This document shows positions 19,346 through 20,000 of a DNA stretch of 20,000 nucleotides, in pieces. Both the position numbers and the translations under genes were made by a program. The stretch covers positions 1 through 20,000 of the forward strand of contig JAHBMJ010005828.1 of assembly GCA_018398765.1 (NCBI GenBank), read 5' to 3'. The stretch's first letter is position 1; each line of letters begins with the position of its first letter. The stretch is from Chromera velia. Its lineage: Eukaryota > Sar > Chromeraceae. The notes under the pieces are model-generated. The model searched no databases, was not told the origin of the DNA, and worked only from the letters and a program-made list of their open reading frames with translations.

Positions 19346-20000
19346 CAAAAACCTTCCGGCTCTTCTCTCTGTGGACGTGAGCAAGACGTACAGTTTGAAA
19401 GAGGAGAGAGAGGGAGCTAGGGTGCCGAATATCTGACCACAGACTGACAAGGTCGATCGATTTACTCAACAAAAGACGACTTGACCCTTCTAGCTGAGAG
19501 TCTGGGCGATCAACCGGGAAGTCTCTCTAGATCGATGGTAGCACATGCAGATCGATCGAATCTGGCCGTTGATTGATCAAATTCTTACGGTGTCTTCCAA
19601 TCAATCTTTGACTACTAGCTGCTCTCTTTTTATCTCTCTGCCAGCTGTTTGGAGAGTCGATAGATGAGATGACTTGACGGTCGTGTCTTTCCGAAATGCC
19701 GTCAACGTGTGCGTGCCTCTTCCTTTCTTTCCTCCTTCGCTCCTCTCTTCCTTTTTTTTCTTTCTGTGTCCTGTGTCTCTGTCTGTTTGTCTGTCTTTCT
19801 GTCTTAAACTTATATAACCAGATTTATATCAACTTTTTAAACTTTAATTGACAAACTCAACACATGCAAACCAAGTAATAATTAATGTTAAACTGTCTAT
19901 GCGGATGTTGATTGATTTGATTAATCAATTGTTGCAGCTAAAACTAGGTATATAAGCCGAGAATGGTTGACATACAGAATATATGCGCGACGTATGCACA
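19346..20000. other. Downstream of PP6, no gene recognised
   Basis: The first part should be the PP6 3' untranslated region. The rest contains GATCGATC-type words (19453, 19531-19558), a pyrimidine-rich run (19720-19805) and an AT-rich end with TTGATTGATTTGATTAATCAA. No open frame with a recognisable domain is seen. Confidence 0.4.

Noticed and set aside
1-20000. tRNA, rRNA or CRISPR array
   Set aside because: No box A/box B pair with a cloverleaf, no rRNA-like stretch, and the repeats found lack regular unique spacers.

Overview
The window is nuclear DNA of a eukaryote with intron-rich protein genes. It holds four genes: a 5'-truncated leucine-rich-repeat (LRR) gene A (3-1844, +), a complete seven-exon LRR paralogue B (5507-10740, +), a two-exon gene for a CSP41-type plastid RNA-binding NAD-epimerase-fold protein (14285-12253, -), and a ten-exon gene for a PP6-type Ser/Thr phosphatase catalytic subunit (14876-19345, +). 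The best guess for the host is an alga with a complex (secondary) plastid, most likely a chromerid such as Chromera velia. This rests on the CSP41-like protein carrying a signal peptide followed by a Phe-led transit-like stretch, on the RI-type LRR family with one repeat per small exon, on uniform GCAG 3' splice sites, and on long simple-sequence introns. The species is an inference; a dinoflagellate, Vitrella or a stramenopile is not excluded.

Layout: 1-1844 is the C-terminal two thirds of LRR gene A, open to the left edge. 1845-4900 is AT-rich intergenic DNA with simple repeats, a long-range inverted repeat (2225-2290 with 3613-3679) and a nested inverted repeat around a small hairpin array (2413-2674). 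4905-5070 is an abrupt GC-rich island with four GCATGC cores, the likely promoter of LRR gene B. 10741-12252 is a convergent intergenic spacer. 14286-14875 is the divergent spacer shared by the CSP41-like and PP6 genes. 19346-20000 is non-coding.

Genes A and B are tandem paralogues that align over about 610 residues. Stretches of near-identical DNA alternate with clearly diverged ones, which points to gene conversion. The four genes share no obvious pathway: PP6 is a housekeeping phosphatase, the CSP41-like protein should act in the plastid, and the LRR proteins have no known function. All exon models were built by hand from splice-site dinucleotides, reading phase and family conservation, and have not been tested against transcripts.
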